A stretch of 11,493 nt of DNA from Sphingomonadales bacterium UBA7473. Lineage in GTDB: Bacteria; Pseudomonadota; Alphaproteobacteria; Sphingomonadales; Sphingomonadaceae. This document shows positions 1 to 6,109 of this stretch, one piece after another (position 1 is the first letter of the stretch; every line of letters starts with the position of its first letter). The stretch spans positions 1-11,493 of the forward strand of contig DLOX01000004.1 of assembly GCA_002478575.1 (NCBI GenBank), written 5' to 3'. The notes beneath the pieces were generated by a model. It saw only the letters and a list, made by a program, of their open reading frames with translations, did no database searches and was not told the DNA's origin. A program made the translations under genes and the position numbers.

Positions 1-344
1 CCGGTCAGCGCGTCATAGGCCTTCACCTTTGACCAAGCGGTTGTGATGAAAATCTTGCCATCAATAACAAGCGGCGTCGCCTCTTGGCCGCGCGCTGTGT
101 CGAGGTCAGCAAACCAGGTCAGGCCAAGGTCTTTGACGCTTTCGGCATTGATTTTGTCGAGAGGGCTGAAACGCTGCTCATCATAGGTGCGGCCATAGCT
201 GAGCCAACTTTCAGTATCTGATCCCGCGCCGAGCAAACGTTTGCTGTTGATTGAGCCCGGTGCGTCGACATTGGCACCTTCCTGACATCCAGCCAGCGTC
301 AATGCCACAAGCGATGCGGCCGCAAAAATTGCGCGTTTCATCAT
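1..344 (-). CDS. PQQ-dependent dehydrogenase, N-terminal fragment (truncated by window edge)
   Basis: Translated by eye from the minus strand, this gives about 114 residues starting MMKRAIFAAASLVALTLAGC, and the frame is open to the window edge. The first 20 residues are a lipoprotein signal with a lipobox (LAGC), so the protein is probably anchored in the envelope or is exported to the periplasm. The following stretch includes WLSYGRTYDEQRFSPL, then a segment reading DLGLTWFADLDTARGQEATP and later DGKIFITTAWSKVKAYDALTG. This is typical of the start of the beta-propeller in quinoprotein alcohol dehydrogenases, which oxidise alcohols in the periplasm with PQQ as cofactor. The start at 344 is supported by GGAGGGAG six or so bases upstream; a second ATG follows at once. 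The catalytic Asp and PQQ-binding residues lie outside the window, so substrate and the presence of a haem domain cannot be judged. Confidence 0.85.
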   Translation of the reverse strand, partial: MMKRAIFAAASLVALTLAGCQEGANVDAPGSINSKRLLGAGSDTESWLSYGRTYDEQRFSPLDKINAESVKDLGLTWFADLDTARGQEATPLVIDGKIFITTAWSKVKAYDALT

Positions 345-368
345 ACTCTCCCTCCACTTTTGCCGCGA

Positions 369-397
369 AGTCTGCCCAAAGCAAAGGGCATTGTCCA
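369..397 (-). promoter_or_regulatory. Candidate promoter of the PQQ dehydrogenase with palindromic spacer
   Basis: On the minus strand a TGGACA box (392-397, one mismatch to TTGACA) is followed after 17 bases by CAGACT (369-374), which matches TATAAT poorly. The spacer region holds a perfect 5-bp inverted repeat, TGCCC/GGGCA (373-377 and 386-390), with an 8-base centre. A palindrome between the -35 and -10 boxes is a usual place for a repressor or activator operator. The weak -10 box makes this a tentative call. Confidence 0.25.
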
Positions 398-424
398 GCG
401 ACATTGGAGGGGTGTTAGATCAAA

Positions 425-440
425 TTCCTGCCAGCAGGAA
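425..440 (-). terminator. Short palindrome, possible terminator of the 461-1132 gene
   Basis: The 16-base sequence is a perfect inverted repeat, TTCCTGC-CA-GCAGGAA. It lies 20 bases beyond the stop codon of the minus-strand gene ending at 461. Read as RNA from the minus strand it would form a 6-bp stem with a CTGG loop followed by only UUUG, so it is a weak intrinsic terminator at best. It also lies about 80 bases upstream of the PQQ dehydrogenase and could instead be a protein-binding site. Confidence 0.3.
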
Positions 441-460
441 AGCGCAGTTTTGTTAGCGGA

Positions 461-1132
461 TCAATATTCGCCGCGGGCCAATTGGCGCGCTTCCAACAAA
501 TCCCAAAGACCACGATGTTGCGCGAGGATCTGTTGAGCACCGAAAGAAATGGCGCGCTCAACAGCTGGCGAGAGCGCGGCTTGGGCCGCCAATTCAAGCG
601 TCGCTGCTTCGTCTGGCAAAATCGACACAGGGGCATCCACGGAAAAACGCTGACCAGCAGTATTCAGGACTGCACGGATCGCTTGCCAATCAAGGACCAA
701 CGCAAGAGCAGCACCCAAGGCACAGCCGTTCCGATCGGATTGAGCCAACATATCGAGTGCATGCCGCTGGCCGTTAACAGCCGATTCGCTCTCCGCTTGT
801 CCGGGTGTGCTTGGCAGTGGCCCAACGGCGACAACCAAACGGGTCAGAAATGTGCGTTCACGAATGAAGCCATCGACCATGTCGATCAACCAACCGCGGG
901 CGGAATCCAAGGCCGTGTGGTTTGCGGCATGATCAGCAACGCCTGGGTGGCGGCCATGCAATATGCAAAGATAATGGACGGCATCGGCCAAATTCCGGGA
1001 AGAATGCTTGCCTGCCAACAGGTCATGAGACGTTACGTAACGGTGAGATCCGCTGCCTTCTGAGGCAACTAGGGCGGCAACAAGCGATTGGGCGCTCAGC
1101 TGTTCGGCTGCGGCGGTTGCTGTCATCGTCAT
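461..1132 (-). CDS. Uncharacterised protein, 223 residues, probably sphingomonad-specific
   Basis: I do not recognise a function. The frame opens at 1159, but the start at 1132 (MTMTATAAAEQL) is preferred because AAGGA lies at a good distance before it and the upstream codons look like leader sequence. No signal peptide or membrane segment is seen. The N-terminal part is rich in His and Ser (a GSHRYVTSHDLLAGKHSSRN stretch and a CILHGRHPG stretch). The rest is alanine-rich and mostly helical, with a hydrophobic centre around CALGAALALVLDW and a C-terminus ending LWDLLEARQLARGEY. It resembles small all-helical proteins annotated only as domains of unknown function in Sphingomonadales; DUF6975 is one label I recall, not checked. 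It is transcribed in the same direction as the tRNA-Arg(CCG) upstream and the PQQ dehydrogenase downstream. A plus-strand frame over the same bases (482-1063) is less likely, because it has no ribosome site and an unnatural composition. Confidence 0.7.
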   Translation of the reverse strand: MTMTATAAAEQLSAQSLVAALVASEGSGSHRYVTSHDLLAGKHSSRNLADAVHYLCILHGRHPGVADHAANHTALDSARGWLIDMVDGFIRERTFLTRLVVAVGPLPSTPGQAESESAVNGQRHALDMLAQSDRNGCALGAALALVLDWQAIRAVLNTAGQRFSVDAPVSILPDEAATLELAAQAALSPAVERAISFGAQQILAQHRGLWDLLEARQLARGEY

Positions 1133-1183
1133 GTTTAATCCTTCACTTGCGAAGCGCATTGCGCGAACACCCTGTGCCGCCTC

Positions 1184-1255
1184 AGTATATGAAGGACCTA
1201 AATTTGAAGTTTACGCGGCGTTAGGATTTTGGTGACGCGGATTAACAGCGGTCAA
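1184..1255 (-). promoter_or_regulatory. Candidate promoter elements upstream of the 461-1132 gene
   Basis: Two possible promoters lie between the tRNA-Arg and the gene on the minus strand. One is TTGACC (1250-1255) with CAAAAT (1226-1231) at an 18-base spacing. The other is a good -10 box, TATACT (1184-1189), without a clear -35 partner. Either would make the gene independent of the tRNA transcript. This is motif matching by eye only. Confidence 0.25.
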
Positions 1256-1290
1256 CCATATTTGCAGGAGTAACAGACATTTAGGGGGAG

Positions 1291-1367
1291 TGGCGCACCC
1301 GACACGATTCGAACGTGTGACCTTTGCCTTCGGAGGGCAACGCTCTATCCAGCTGAGCTACGGGTGC
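1291..1367 (-). tRNA. tRNA-Arg (anticodon CCG)
   Basis: The minus strand folds as a complete 77-base cloverleaf. The acceptor arm GCACCCG pairs with CGGGTGC, the D arm is GCTC/GAGC, and the anticodon arm TTGCC/GGCAA carries the loop CTCCGAA. The T arm is ACACG/CGTGT with the loop TTCGAAT, the discriminator base is G, and CCA is encoded. The anticodon CCG reads the arginine codon CGG. It stands alone between the DUF1295 gene and the uncharacterised gene, all on the same strand. Confidence 0.96.
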
Positions 1368-1420
1368 GTGGGCTGGCCATTAGCAAAGGGTTGCTACGCG
1401 TGCCACCCTTATTTCGCTGC

Positions 1421-2215
1421 CTATTTGGTGGGCCTAGGTGGCCAGGGGAAGAAGGATGACGTGCGAGCGATATAGTCTGCGTAGCCCGGTCTAGTTTTCG
1501 CCAATCCTCGCTCAAGCAACGGAACGCCGCTCCACTTCATCAAAAGGAAGGTGAGGAGGAGGGGGCCGGGCAAAGACATGAGGCCGGTGATGGTCTCAGC
1601 GGCCACAAGATAAATACCCCACCATGTGCAGCAGTCGCCAAAATAGTTGGGGTGGCGCGTGTACCGCCACAGGCCGCTGTCTAACACCTTTCCTTTGTTG
1701 TTCGGGTTGGATTTGAACGTCTTCAATTGTGCATCGCCGATGCTTTCAAAGGCAATTCCAATGAGGGCAATGATTGTTCCGAGGATGGCCAAAGGACCAA
1801 GCGGGACTGTCGTTTCCATTTGGCCAAGCTGCGCTGGCAGGCACACAATATAAAGCAATGGCGCTTGGAGAAGGAAGACTTGGAGCAGAGAGGCTTTGGC
1901 AAAGCTCCAGCCCTTCTTCTCCATCACGCTCCCCATGATGCGGGCATAGCGGGGATCAATCCCGTGGGCTCGCCAACGAGTATAGAGATGGATTGAGAGG
2001 CGAAGACCCCAGATGGCGGTCAACCCTGTGATCAATAGTGGCCGAAGGTCGCCCGGGCTCCCCAATTGAATGAAGGTGCTGACCGCAAGGATCACCATGC
2101 CAAACGCCCAAAAGGCATCGATAAAGCTGACGTCTTTGATCTTCAGCGAGTAAAGCCAAAGCCCAATGATCAAAACAAACAGCAACGCTGCGTTGACAGC
2201 CAAGATGCTCCCCAT
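1421..2215 (-). CDS. DUF1295 integral membrane protein (steroid 5-alpha-reductase-like fold)
   Basis: The product has 264 residues and several hydrophobic segments: about 5-22, 33-50, 58-76, 108-128, 138-158 and a C-terminal pair near 200-230. Its signature is the conserved C-terminal block KVLDSGLWRYTRHPNYFGD (about 176-194) followed by WWGIYL. This is the NADPH-binding region shared by 3-oxo-5-alpha-steroid 4-dehydrogenases and isoprenylcysteine methyltransferase-like proteins, and it places the protein in the DUF1295 family. Family members sit in the inner membrane; their bacterial substrates are mostly unknown, and a lipid or sterol-like double bond is only a guess. The length is normal for the family. 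The start at 2215 has AAGGGGG upstream. gcrA lies 89 bases upstream on the same strand, with no clear terminator between them, so read-through is possible. Confidence 0.87.
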   Translation of the reverse strand: MGSILAVNAALLFVLIIGLWLYSLKIKDVSFIDAFWAFGMVILAVSTFIQLGSPGDLRPLLITGLTAIWGLRLSIHLYTRWRAHGIDPRYARIMGSVMEKKGWSFAKASLLQVFLLQAPLLYIVCLPAQLGQMETTVPLGPLAILGTIIALIGIAFESIGDAQLKTFKSNPNNKGKVLDSGLWRYTRHPNYFGDCCTWWGIYLVAAETITGLMSLPGPLLLTFLLMKWSGVPLLERGLAKTRPGYADYIARTSSFFPWPPRPTK

Positions 2216-2304
2216 AACCCGCCCCCTTATTTTTAGGAGAGCTTATGGAAGAGATTAGACAATCGCAATAGATGGCCAAAAGACCAGCAGAACGCTTGTG
2301 TTTC

Positions 2305-2979
2305 TTACCTAACCCGAGGTCCGCCGAAGGGAAGTGGCGGCGGAGGACGGCGATCACGGCGGGGCATTTGCGCCTGATAAGCAAGCCCACAATGAGCGAC
2401 GCAATAAGGGAAGCCGGGGTTCACAGCGTCTCCACAAAAGTGGAAATCTGGTTCGCCGGGGTGACCCATTGGCCATTTGCACACCTTGTCGCTCAAATCG
2501 AGCAAGCTGGTCTTGTCTGCGATTTCTGCGCTCGGCTTGGCTGGCACCAACCGACGCGGCGGAGCTGGCGTAGATGGTGGCGCTTGCTCGCCGGGGGCCT
2601 GCCGGATGAATCCACCTGGACCAACCGAACGGAAGGTCTGCCCGGGAGGCGGCATATTCGCACGCTGAGGTAGCGGAATCGACGCATTGACTGGGCCGGA
2701 TGGCGGTGGAGCCTTAGGCGGAGGGGGGGGAGCTGCAACAGGCGCTGCAACAGGCAATGGCCGGGGCTTTGGAGGCGCGGCTTTGCGCGGTTCAGCCTTC
2801 GGAGCGTCGGAGTCATTGGCTTTCACAGGCGAAGGACGCGACTGAAGATCAAGCCGATGGGCTTTGCCGATCACTGCGTTGCGGCTTACTCCGCCTAACT
2901 CTTCCGCGATCTGGCTCGCGGTCATGCCTTTACTCCAGAGCTCCTTCAGGCGCTCTATCCGCTCATCTGTCCAGGACAT
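2305..2979 (-). CDS. gcrA: GcrA family cell-cycle transcriptional regulator
   Basis: The 224-residue product begins MSWTDERIERLKELWSKGMT and continues with a helix-turn-helix ending SRNAVIGKAHRL (to about residue 42), the diagnostic GcrA N-terminus. A proline- and alanine-rich linker (about 48-165) leads to the conserved C-terminal domain at about 166-202. There CKWPMGHPGEPDFHFCGD and PYCVAHCGLAYQ supply four Cys (167, 182, 193, 197) and nearby His residues. In Caulobacter GcrA binds DNA near GANTC sites methylated by CcrM and contacts the housekeeping sigma factor, activating cell-cycle genes. The Caulobacter protein is shorter (about 170 residues), so the extra length here lies mainly in the linker. 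That linker contains a C8 run on the coding strand (residues 84-86) and a PVAA duplication (76-83) from a 12-bp tandem repeat. The start is clear, with AAGGA and AGGA upstream. The gene is divergent from the permease gene. Confidence 0.95.
   Translation of the reverse strand: MSWTDERIERLKELWSKGMTASQIAEELGGVSRNAVIGKAHRLDLQSRPSPVKANDSDAPKAEPRKAAPPKPRPLPVAAPVAAPPPPPKAPPPSGPVNASIPLPQRANMPPPGQTFRSVGPGGFIRQAPGEQAPPSTPAPPRRLVPAKPSAEIADKTSLLDLSDKVCKWPMGHPGEPDFHFCGDAVNPGFPYCVAHCGLAYQAQMPRRDRRPPPPLPFGGPRVR
2723..2755. repeat. G8 homopolymer plus 12-bp tandem duplication inside gcrA
   Basis: Positions 2723-2730 are eight consecutive G (plus strand). One base later GCTGCAACAGGC occurs twice in perfect tandem (2732-2743 and 2744-2755). 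Both lie in the codons for the proline/alanine linker of GcrA. The duplication keeps the frame and encodes PVAA twice. The homopolymer would shift the frame if it gained or lost one base. Confidence 0.95.
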
Positions 2980-3053
2980 TCCTGTTCCTTGTTTTTGTCA
3001 AAATTACATAGTGGCCTTGCCGCCAATCGCTTGCGCCGATAGGCCATTTCGCA

Positions 3054-3881
3054 ATGAACAGCGAGTCACAAAATCAAATCGTCAACCAACCCGGTCAAAT
3101 CGTCATCCGATCTGTAAACTGGGGAGGCCTCCAAGCCCTGTATGTGAAGGAGGTGCGGCGCTTTTTCAAGGTGCACACCCAAACGATTTGGGCGCCAGCG
3201 CTAACGACCCTTCTTTACCTGGTCATTTTCACTGTATCCTTGGGGGGAACAGGAAAGATGGCCTTGGGCGTTCCTTTCGCTGATTTCTTGGCTCCCGGGC
3301 TGATCGCGATGGGCATGATCCAAAATGCCTTTGCCAATTCCAGCTTCTCTTTGCTGGTCGGCAAGATCCAAGGGACCATAGTCGACTATTTGATGCCCCC
3401 GCTTTCAAATCTAGAGGTGTTGCTGGCCTTGGTGGGCGCGGCTGTCACGCGCGCCTTTCTGGTCGGGCTAGCAATGTGGTTCGCGATGCTTTTTTGGCCC
3501 GGCGTTCATGTGGCACCAAAGCATCTTTGGGCGATCTTTGCCTTTGGGTTGTTGGGATCGACCATGTTGGCGCTGATGGGGGTTTTGACGTCTATCTGGG
3601 CAGAGAAGTTCGATCATGCGGCCGCGATCACCAATTTTGTGGTTGCTCCCCTCGCCCTTTTGTCGGGCACATTCTATTCGGTCGATAAGCTTGCCCCCAC
3701 GTTCGCCGCCATCAGCCACGCCAATCCTTTCCATTATGCGATTTCCGGCTTCCGATATGGATTTATTGGTGCGGCCGACATTCCGCTTGTCCAAGGGCTC
3801 GTTGTTCTGACACTCGTGAACTTGGTCCTTGGAACAACTGCCTATCTCCTCCTGCGCAGTGGGTGGAAGATCAGAAATTAG
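3054..3881 (+). CDS. ABC-2 type transporter permease
   Basis: The 275-residue protein has a short cytoplasmic N-terminus with an amphipathic stretch LYVKEVRRFFKV (about 29-40), then six likely membrane segments near 45-65, 76-98, 119-146, 158-182, 190-209 and 244-267. The pattern LLSGTFYSVDKLAP followed by NPFHYAISGFRYGFIG (about 202-239) is the usual ABC-2 permease signature, close to the YadH/NodJ type that exports polysaccharides, lipids or drugs. It should act in the inner membrane with a separate ATPase, but no ATPase gene is present in the window, and the gene to its left is gcrA on the other strand. The start at 3054 is accepted although the ribosome site is weak (AGG about 10 bases upstream). 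The substrate is unknown. Confidence 0.88.
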   Translation: MNSESQNQIVNQPGQIVIRSVNWGGLQALYVKEVRRFFKVHTQTIWAPALTTLLYLVIFTVSLGGTGKMALGVPFADFLAPGLIAMGMIQNAFANSSFSLLVGKIQGTIVDYLMPPLSNLEVLLALVGAAVTRAFLVGLAMWFAMLFWPGVHVAPKHLWAIFAFGLLGSTMLALMGVLTSIWAEKFDHAAAITNFVVAPLALLSGTFYSVDKLAPTFAAISHANPFHYAISGFRYGFIGAADIPLVQGLVVLTLVNLVLGTTAYLLLRSGWKIRN

Positions 3882-3886
3882 CGGGG

Positions 3887-3915
3887 TTGTTACCGACTTT
3901 TCCGGTCGTTATAGA
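3887..3915 (+). promoter_or_regulatory. Candidate promoter upstream of argD
   Basis: TTGTTA (3887-3892) and TATAGA (3910-3915) are separated by 17 bases, directly after the permease stop codon. An overlapping TAGAAT box fits the -10 consensus better but at 19 bases. A transcript from here would run through the hairpin at 3927-3954 before reaching argD. Confidence 0.35.
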
Positions 3916-3926
3916 ATAGGTCCGCC

Positions 3927-3954
3927 AAGGCGGCCTGTATTGGGTCGCCTTTTT
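3927..3954 (+). terminator. Intrinsic terminator, or attenuator in the argD leader
   Basis: AAGGCG (3927-3932) pairs with CGCCTT (3946-3951), leaving a 13-base loop, and is followed by a run of five T that overlaps the stem end. It lies 45 bases after the permease stop and 36 bases before argD. It may simply end the permease transcript, or limit transcription into argD if the promoter at 3887 is real. An alternative CCGCC/GGCGG pairing (3922-3926 with 3929-3933) has too small a loop to be stable. Confidence 0.55.
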
Positions 3955-3989
3955 CATTTCAGGCGCAAAAGCTGAAGAAAGGCCCAGCC

Positions 3990-5180
3990 ATGACAATCAC
4001 CCCCTTGATGCCCGTTTATCCCCGGTGTGGCTTTCGCCCGGTGAAGGGGGAGGGGTGTTACCTCATCAGCGAAGATGGCCGACGCGCGTTGGATTTTGCG
4101 AGCGGCATTGCAGTCAATCTTCTCGGCCATAGCCACGAGCATTTGGTAGGCGCGATCCAAAAACAAGCCGCAACCCTGATGCATGTGTCAAACCTTTACG
4201 GCAGCCCCCAAGGCGAAAAACTTGCCCAGCGTTTGGTGGACAATAGCTTTGCTGACACTGTGTTCTTCACCAATTCCGGGGCAGAGGCGGTTGAATGCGC
4301 CATCAAGGCGGCCCGCCGCTATCACCATGTCAAAGGCAACCCGCACAAGCATACGCTGATCACGTTCAACAACGCCTTCCACGGCCGCACCCTGGGCACG
4401 ATCAGCGCGACCAATCAGGAAAAGATGCGCGATGGTTTTGAGCCCTTGCTCCCCGGCTTCAAATATGCGCCGTTCGATGATCTCGAAGCCGCGTTAGCCC
4501 TAGTCGATGACAATACGGCAGGTTTCCTAGTCGAACCCGTGCAAGGCGAAGGCGGTATTCGCCCGGCCTCTCAGGAATTTATGGCCGGTCTTCGCGCCAT
4601 TTGTGACGAGAAAGACCTGATGCTGGTGCTGGACGAAGTCCAATGCGGCGTTGCGCGGACCGGAACGCTCTATGCGCATGAGCAATATGGCATTACGCCT
4701 GATATCGTTGCCAGTGCCAAGGGCATTGGTGGCGGCTTCCCCATGGGGGCATGCCTAGCAACCGAGAAAGCCGCTGCTGGTATGGTCATTGGCACCCATG
4801 GTTCAACCTATGGTGGGAACCCACTGGCGATGGCCGCAGGTGACGCGGTGCTTGATGTGATCTTGGAGCCTGGCTTCATGGACAATGTGAAGAGCATGGG
4901 CGAACGGCTCCGCTCTAGCCTAGAACAGATGATCCCCAACCATGACGGCCTGTTCGAAAGTGTGCGTGGCATGGGCTTGATGTTGGGCGTGAAGATGAAG
5001 GTCGATAGCCGCGGCTTCGTGGCCCATTTGCGCGACAATCATGGTCTGTTGACGGTGGCCGCTGGTGACAATGTCGTTCGCATCTTGCCGCCGCTGGTCA
5101 TTGATGAAAGCCATATTGCCGAATGTATCGAGAAGCTTTCGGCAGGCGCGCGGGACTATCAAGTTCCGCAAGCGGCGTGA
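3990..5180 (+). CDS. argD: Acetylornithine aminotransferase (class III, PLP-dependent)
   Basis: The 396-residue product converts N-acetylglutamate semialdehyde and glutamate to N-acetylornithine and 2-oxoglutarate in arginine synthesis. Class III aminotransferase features are in order: GEGCYLISEDGRRALDFASG near the N-terminus, NSGAEAVECAIKAAR (95-109) which holds the phosphate, FHGRTLG (130-136), LDEVQCG with Asp215 for the pyridine nitrogen, and the PLP lysine Lys244 in SAKGIGGGFPMGA. THGSTYGGNPLA follows, as usual. The length of just under 400 residues is typical. AAGG lies about 7 bases before the ATG. The adjacent argF gives firm support for ArgD rather than ornithine or 4-aminobutyrate aminotransferase, although members of this family can also act on succinyldiaminopimelate in lysine synthesis. 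First gene of the likely argD-argF-hslO operon. Confidence 0.94.
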   Translation: MTITPLMPVYPRCGFRPVKGEGCYLISEDGRRALDFASGIAVNLLGHSHEHLVGAIQKQAATLMHVSNLYGSPQGEKLAQRLVDNSFADTVFFTNSGAEAVECAIKAARRYHHVKGNPHKHTLITFNNAFHGRTLGTISATNQEKMRDGFEPLLPGFKYAPFDDLEAALALVDDNTAGFLVEPVQGEGGIRPASQEFMAGLRAICDEKDLMLVLDEVQCGVARTGTLYAHEQYGITPDIVASAKGIGGGFPMGACLATEKAAAGMVIGTHGSTYGGNPLAMAAGDAVLDVILEPGFMDNVKSMGERLRSSLEQMIPNHDGLFESVRGMGLMLGVKMKVDSRGFVAHLRDNHGLLTVAAGDNVVRILPPLVIDESHIAECIEKLSAGARDYQVPQAA

Positions 5181-6106
5181 CGCGGCATTTCCTCAACCTG
5201 TCGGACGCGGGTTCTGACGGGCTGAAGGCGATTTTGGCAGAAGCCTTGAAGAGAAAAGAAGCGCGCAAGAACTTTCCCCGGGGAAAGTCCGACATTGATC
5301 GTCCGCTTGACGGCCATATGTTGGCGATGATTTTCGAAAAAAACTCAACGCGAACAAGGGCTTCGTTTGAGACGGGAATGGCGCAACTCGGCGGCACAGC
5401 GATGTTCATGCCAGCGGGGCAAATGCAGTTAGGGCGCGGTGAGACAATCGCTGACACCGCCCGTGTGCTTTCTCGCATGGCCGATGCGATCATGATCCGC
5501 ACCGATGATCATGCCAAGATTGAGGAAATGGCCCGCTTTTCTGAAGTGCCGGTCATCAATGGGCTAACCGACGATTCCCACCCGTGCCAGATCGTCGCCG
5601 ATTTGATGACGATTATGGAGCGAGGCAAGTCACTGACGGGCATGGAGCTGGCTTGGCTTGGCGATGGCAATAATGTCTTGTCTTCGATCATCGAAGCGGC
5701 AGGTTTGCTGGGTTTCAACGTCCGCGCAGGATGTCCGCAAGGCTATGAGCCGGATTCAACCTTTGTCGAAGAAGCGAGAGCAAGAGGGGCGCGGATTGAA
5801 CTTCTGGAGAATGCCAAAGCGGCAGCATCCGGCGCAGACATCATTGTTACCGACACTTGGGTTTCGATGGGCCAAGAGCATGTTCACAATAAGATGGCAG
5901 CCATGGCCCCTTTTCAAGTGAATGACCGACTGATGGCAGAAGCGAAGAGTGATGCGCTCTTCCTCCATTGCTTGCCTGCCCACCGTGGTGAAGAAGCGAC
6001 CGATTCAGTTCTGGATGGTCCGCAGTCAGTGATCTGGGATGAAGCCGAGAACCGCATCCATGCTCAGAAGGCAATATTGATGTGGGTCAATGGGTTGATT
6101 GGCTAG
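5177..6106 (+). CDS. argF: Ornithine carbamoyltransferase
   Basis: The enzyme joins carbamoyl phosphate and ornithine to give citrulline, the sixth step of arginine synthesis, in the cytoplasm. The best start is GTG at 5177, giving 309 residues beginning MTRHFLNLSDAG, as expected for the family. The frame also has an ATG at 5123, but it lies inside argD and would add 18 unrelated residues. Family motifs are complete: the carbamoyl phosphate site STRTR (57-61), HPCQ (135-138), a DDSHPCQIVADLMT context, and the ornithine-side HCLPAHRG (264-271) with the active-site cysteine. The GTGA overlap with the argD stop codon implies translational coupling, so the two products are probably made in linked amounts. 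hslO follows after 3 bases. Confidence 0.96.
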   Translation: MTRHFLNLSDAGSDGLKAILAEALKRKEARKNFPRGKSDIDRPLDGHMLAMIFEKNSTRTRASFETGMAQLGGTAMFMPAGQMQLGRGETIADTARVLSRMADAIMIRTDDHAKIEEMARFSEVPVINGLTDDSHPCQIVADLMTIMERGKSLTGMELAWLGDGNNVLSSIIEAAGLLGFNVRAGCPQGYEPDSTFVEEARARGARIELLENAKAAASGADIIVTDTWVSMGQEHVHNKMAAMAPFQVNDRLMAEAKSDALFLHCLPAHRGEEATDSVLDGPQSVIWDEAENRIHAQKAILMWVNGLIG

Positions 6107-6109
6107 ACG

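Noticed and set aside
482..1063. Plus-strand frame of 193 codons opposite the uncharacterised gene
   Set aside because: No ribosome site, unnatural Cys/Arg/Trp-rich composition, and the minus frame has a good start and protein-like sequence.
1290..1475. Plus-strand reading frame starting MAHPTRFERVTFAFGGQRS
   Set aside because: It is a translation of the antisense strand of tRNA-Arg(CCG) and then of the end of the DUF1295 gene.
1956..2390. Minus-strand frame spanning the gap between gcrA and the DUF1295 gene
   Set aside because: It overlaps both real genes in another frame, and its product has no recognisable domain.
5123..5176. Upstream ATG for argF
   Set aside because: It would add residues unlike any OTC N-terminus and lies inside argD; GTG at 5177 gives the conserved MTRHFL start.
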